Both the position numbers and the translations under genes were made by a program. Below are positions 62,601-64,000 of a stretch of DNA of 64,000 bases, piece after piece (the stretch's first letter is position 1; each line of letters opens with the position of its first letter). The DNA comes from Triops longicaudatus. Lineage: Eukaryota > Arthropoda > Branchiopoda > Notostraca > Triopsidae. The notes under the pieces are model-generated. The model saw only the letters and a program-made list of their open reading frames with translations, had not been told where the DNA came from and did no database searches. The stretch is taken from the NCBI GenBank assembly GCA_022885665.1, contig JAGQDJ010000629.1, forward strand, positions 1 to 64,000, in the 5' to 3' direction.

Positions 62601-64000
62601 AAGTGTTTTCATGGTATTTTCAAGCCTCACGTATTAAAGGTGCAGTGCAATTAAATAAAACTAACACCGACCTCAGCAGAATATATTTTCATTTTAGGGT
62701 TGTTAAAGTTACTAGGTTATCGGGCTGTAGACCTTATCTAAATCTATTTTGTGTTAATGTAAGTCCAAGTGGAGAGTTTCCACCATCTACTACGAAAATT
62801 TTTATACTAGTTTTTATTCAGAGTTCAACAGTGATTTGCCTTATATATTCACGTGTTTACAAGTTAACGGATACAGTACTCCTAGTACGGTATTGTAACA
62901 ACGAACAGGGCAAGCTTCATTTATAAATGATATTTATCAAAATAACAAAGTTGAAAAACAATTAAAATGAATTCAGAAGTCTCGATGATCGAGTATCGAC
63001 TTTTCGAAATGTAACCAAATAGAAAGCAGGCAAAAAAAAAATATATGTTAAAGTCTTGTTACGGTGTTCCACAAGTTGAGCGTGGGGGCAATTGGTTTCA
63101 AAGCTGTTCTCGAACGTGACTTGTAAGTCACGTTCACGTTTTTCTTACTTATTTTATGTCGTATTACGTTCGATGTTTTTAAATAAGTATGAAGGAGGGT
63201 AAGTGCATTATTTAATCTACTTCTAGTTGTACTCGTGAAGTGGCTGTACGCTTCCACATACTCTCGAGTGCCTCGAACTTTTACATCAATAACTCTGGAT
63301 CTTATTAAATTAAATAGATCCTGGCTTGGACGGATGCTTGGGTTTTGAACCTACCGAAGTGGCTAATTTGGCTTTTCAGTGGCATTCCTGCAAAGCTTTA
63401 GGAGGCTATTTATGCCAAAAGAGCCTTCAAGGTAAAACTTTCCGCATGTATGTAATATCATTAACGTGATTAGGCCAATAGTGAGTAGTGGGAGGTACAA
63501 ACATCCCCTTTCTCATTTTTCTGAGAGTTTCCATGATTTTTTTTTCTTTTTAAAACTTTCTTTATTATACGCATAAGCTCGCACAACAACGTGCAAGGCG
63601 GTGATTTTTTTCCAATTCCGTTTTACATCGCTGATTCAAAAGGGTTTGGGGTGTAAAATTCCAACCGTGGCTTTCGTCTACTCCCGTTTTGCCTTTTTCA
63701 GTCGGTTTGCTGATAACAGGAAAGAACACCAATTCCTGAATTGGTCTTAACTCTTTTTTTCTTTTCCCGCGTCTTTTTCTCTCCTGCACATGGGTTCAAC
63801 GTTTTGGGACCACTACTTGAAAGGCTACGAAAGAAAAAAATCTCTACTGTTAGTGTAGAAGCCGCAGTACATCACGTTAATTGCTGGATGTACTTCTACC
63901 ATTTCTTTACAGGTCTTAACAGCCACGGGATTGAAAGCAGCCCTGTATTTCACCAGAAAGTTCAAAAAGCTAACGGCGAAATCAGTTCGCCAGCGTATCC
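44676..64000 (+). CDS. Secreted/cell-surface CTLD-CUB-CTLD-CUB protein (3' end outside window)
   Basis: Twelve exons in consistent phase: 44676-45144, 48721-49054, 49714-49778, 50273-51416, 56393-56493, 56823-57029, 57400-57601, 61525-61727, 61896-62011, 62115-62241, 63318-63431 and 63913 to the edge. More than 1,050 residues are visible. A signal peptide (WHIVIICLCILQLSV) is followed by about 590 residues that I cannot classify, with basic cleavage-type sites RWKRQ (56-60) and KRRRRR (203-208). CTLD 1 (about 615-768) runs from CEYGWVNV, SEAEQTCVSHGGHLAAI, YWLGGTD and YWNDRNC to LNSFLCQKP, with six cysteines. CUB 1 (about 775-905) has RSPSYPESYPSSTSC and CNYDYVEFWE. CTLD 2 (about 908-1025) has ARDVCQGFQADLAQF and GGYLCQKS but no sugar-binding motif. 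A second CUB begins at NGEISSPAYP. Such proteins bind sugars or other proteins outside the cell. No membrane segment is visible yet. Confidence 0.85.
45145..48720 (+). other. Intron 1 of the CTLD/CUB gene
   Basis: This is a 3.6 kb intron between ACAG|GTACGG and TTTTCAG|TG. Joining the flanking exons gives GLLSGLTYTVQVKGTESG, a smooth beta-strand-like sequence. I see no nested gene with support. A cysteine-bearing open frame at about 45650-45760 has no usable donor. Confidence 0.6.
51417..56392 (+). other. Intron 4 of the CTLD/CUB gene
   Basis: A 5.0 kb intron interrupts the first C-type lectin domain between IINR and SAHYD. It holds no coding exon that I can support. A G+C-richer patch lies at about 52960-53110. 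Confidence 0.6.
57602..61524 (+). other. Intron 7 of the CTLD/CUB gene
   Basis: A 3.9 kb intron splits CUB domain 1 just before CNYDYVEFWE. It contains the 98-bp tandem duplication at 58915-59110. No nested gene is seen. Confidence 0.6.
58915..59110. repeat. 98-bp tandem duplication
   Basis: The unit starting ACATCCCAATATAG at 58915-59012 is repeated at once at 59013-59110. Only two of 98 positions differ (CCTTAAAC/CCTGAAAC and GTAATGAAA/GTAAAGAAA), so the duplication is recent. Confidence 0.95.
63112..63135. repeat. Near-perfect 24-bp palindrome
   Basis: GAACGTGACTT, a centre of GT, and AAGTCACGTTC form 11-bp arms in intron 10 of the CTLD/CUB gene. Each arm carries a TCACGT/ACGTGA half similar to CRE or E-box-type transcription factor sites. 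Confidence 0.85.

Overview
The window is nuclear DNA from an invertebrate animal. The genes are split by spliceosomal introns with GT...AG borders (many only 55-120 bp, a few over 3 kb), there are AATAAA poly(A) signals, and there are animal-type genes: kindlin (integrin activation), a p180/kinectin-family ER protein, a trypsin-fold secreted protein and a C-type-lectin/CUB protein. The sequence is AT-rich and holds microsatellites and short transposon-like elements. I could not decide the phylum. All exon structures below were joined by eye from splice sites and reading-frame phase.

Left part (1-10 kb): the last two exons of an unrecognised gene (+); a complete 8-exon gene for a trypsin-fold protein (-) that lacks both the catalytic histidine and the catalytic serine; a long (AAT)n array and a perfect hairpin; a tentative small zinc-finger gene (-); a hAT-like miniature transposon; and a complete actin gene (+) with two perfect SRF (CArG) boxes, a TATA box and a 5'UTR intron.

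Middle part (11-21.5 kb) is gene-dense. A 13-exon p180/kinectin-like gene (-) lies head-to-head with the 12-exon WDR70 gene (+). WDR70 ends tail-to-tail, 67 bp from the stop codon of the 4-exon ALG2 mannosyltransferase gene (-).

21.5-35.7 kb is a gene-poor stretch of about 14 kb in which I find no convincing gene, only a few weak open frames and two homopolymer-rich tracts.

Right part (36-64 kb): a complete 10-exon kindlin gene (+) ends tail-to-tail with a single-exon beta-1,3-glycosyltransferase gene (-). The last 20 kb are one large gene (+) for a secreted or cell-surface protein with a long unclassified N-terminal region, then CTLD-CUB-CTLD-CUB, running off the right edge.

The genes do not form a pathway. 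They are a chance neighbourhood of housekeeping genes (actin, WDR70, ALG2), adhesion and secretory genes (kindlin, p180-like, glycosyltransferase) and extracellular recognition proteins. The most notable observations are the doubly inactivated serine-protease homologue, the natural Q-to-A change in kindlin's integrin-binding QW motif, the 44-residue repeats in the p180-like coiled coil, and the architecture of the lectin/CUB protein.
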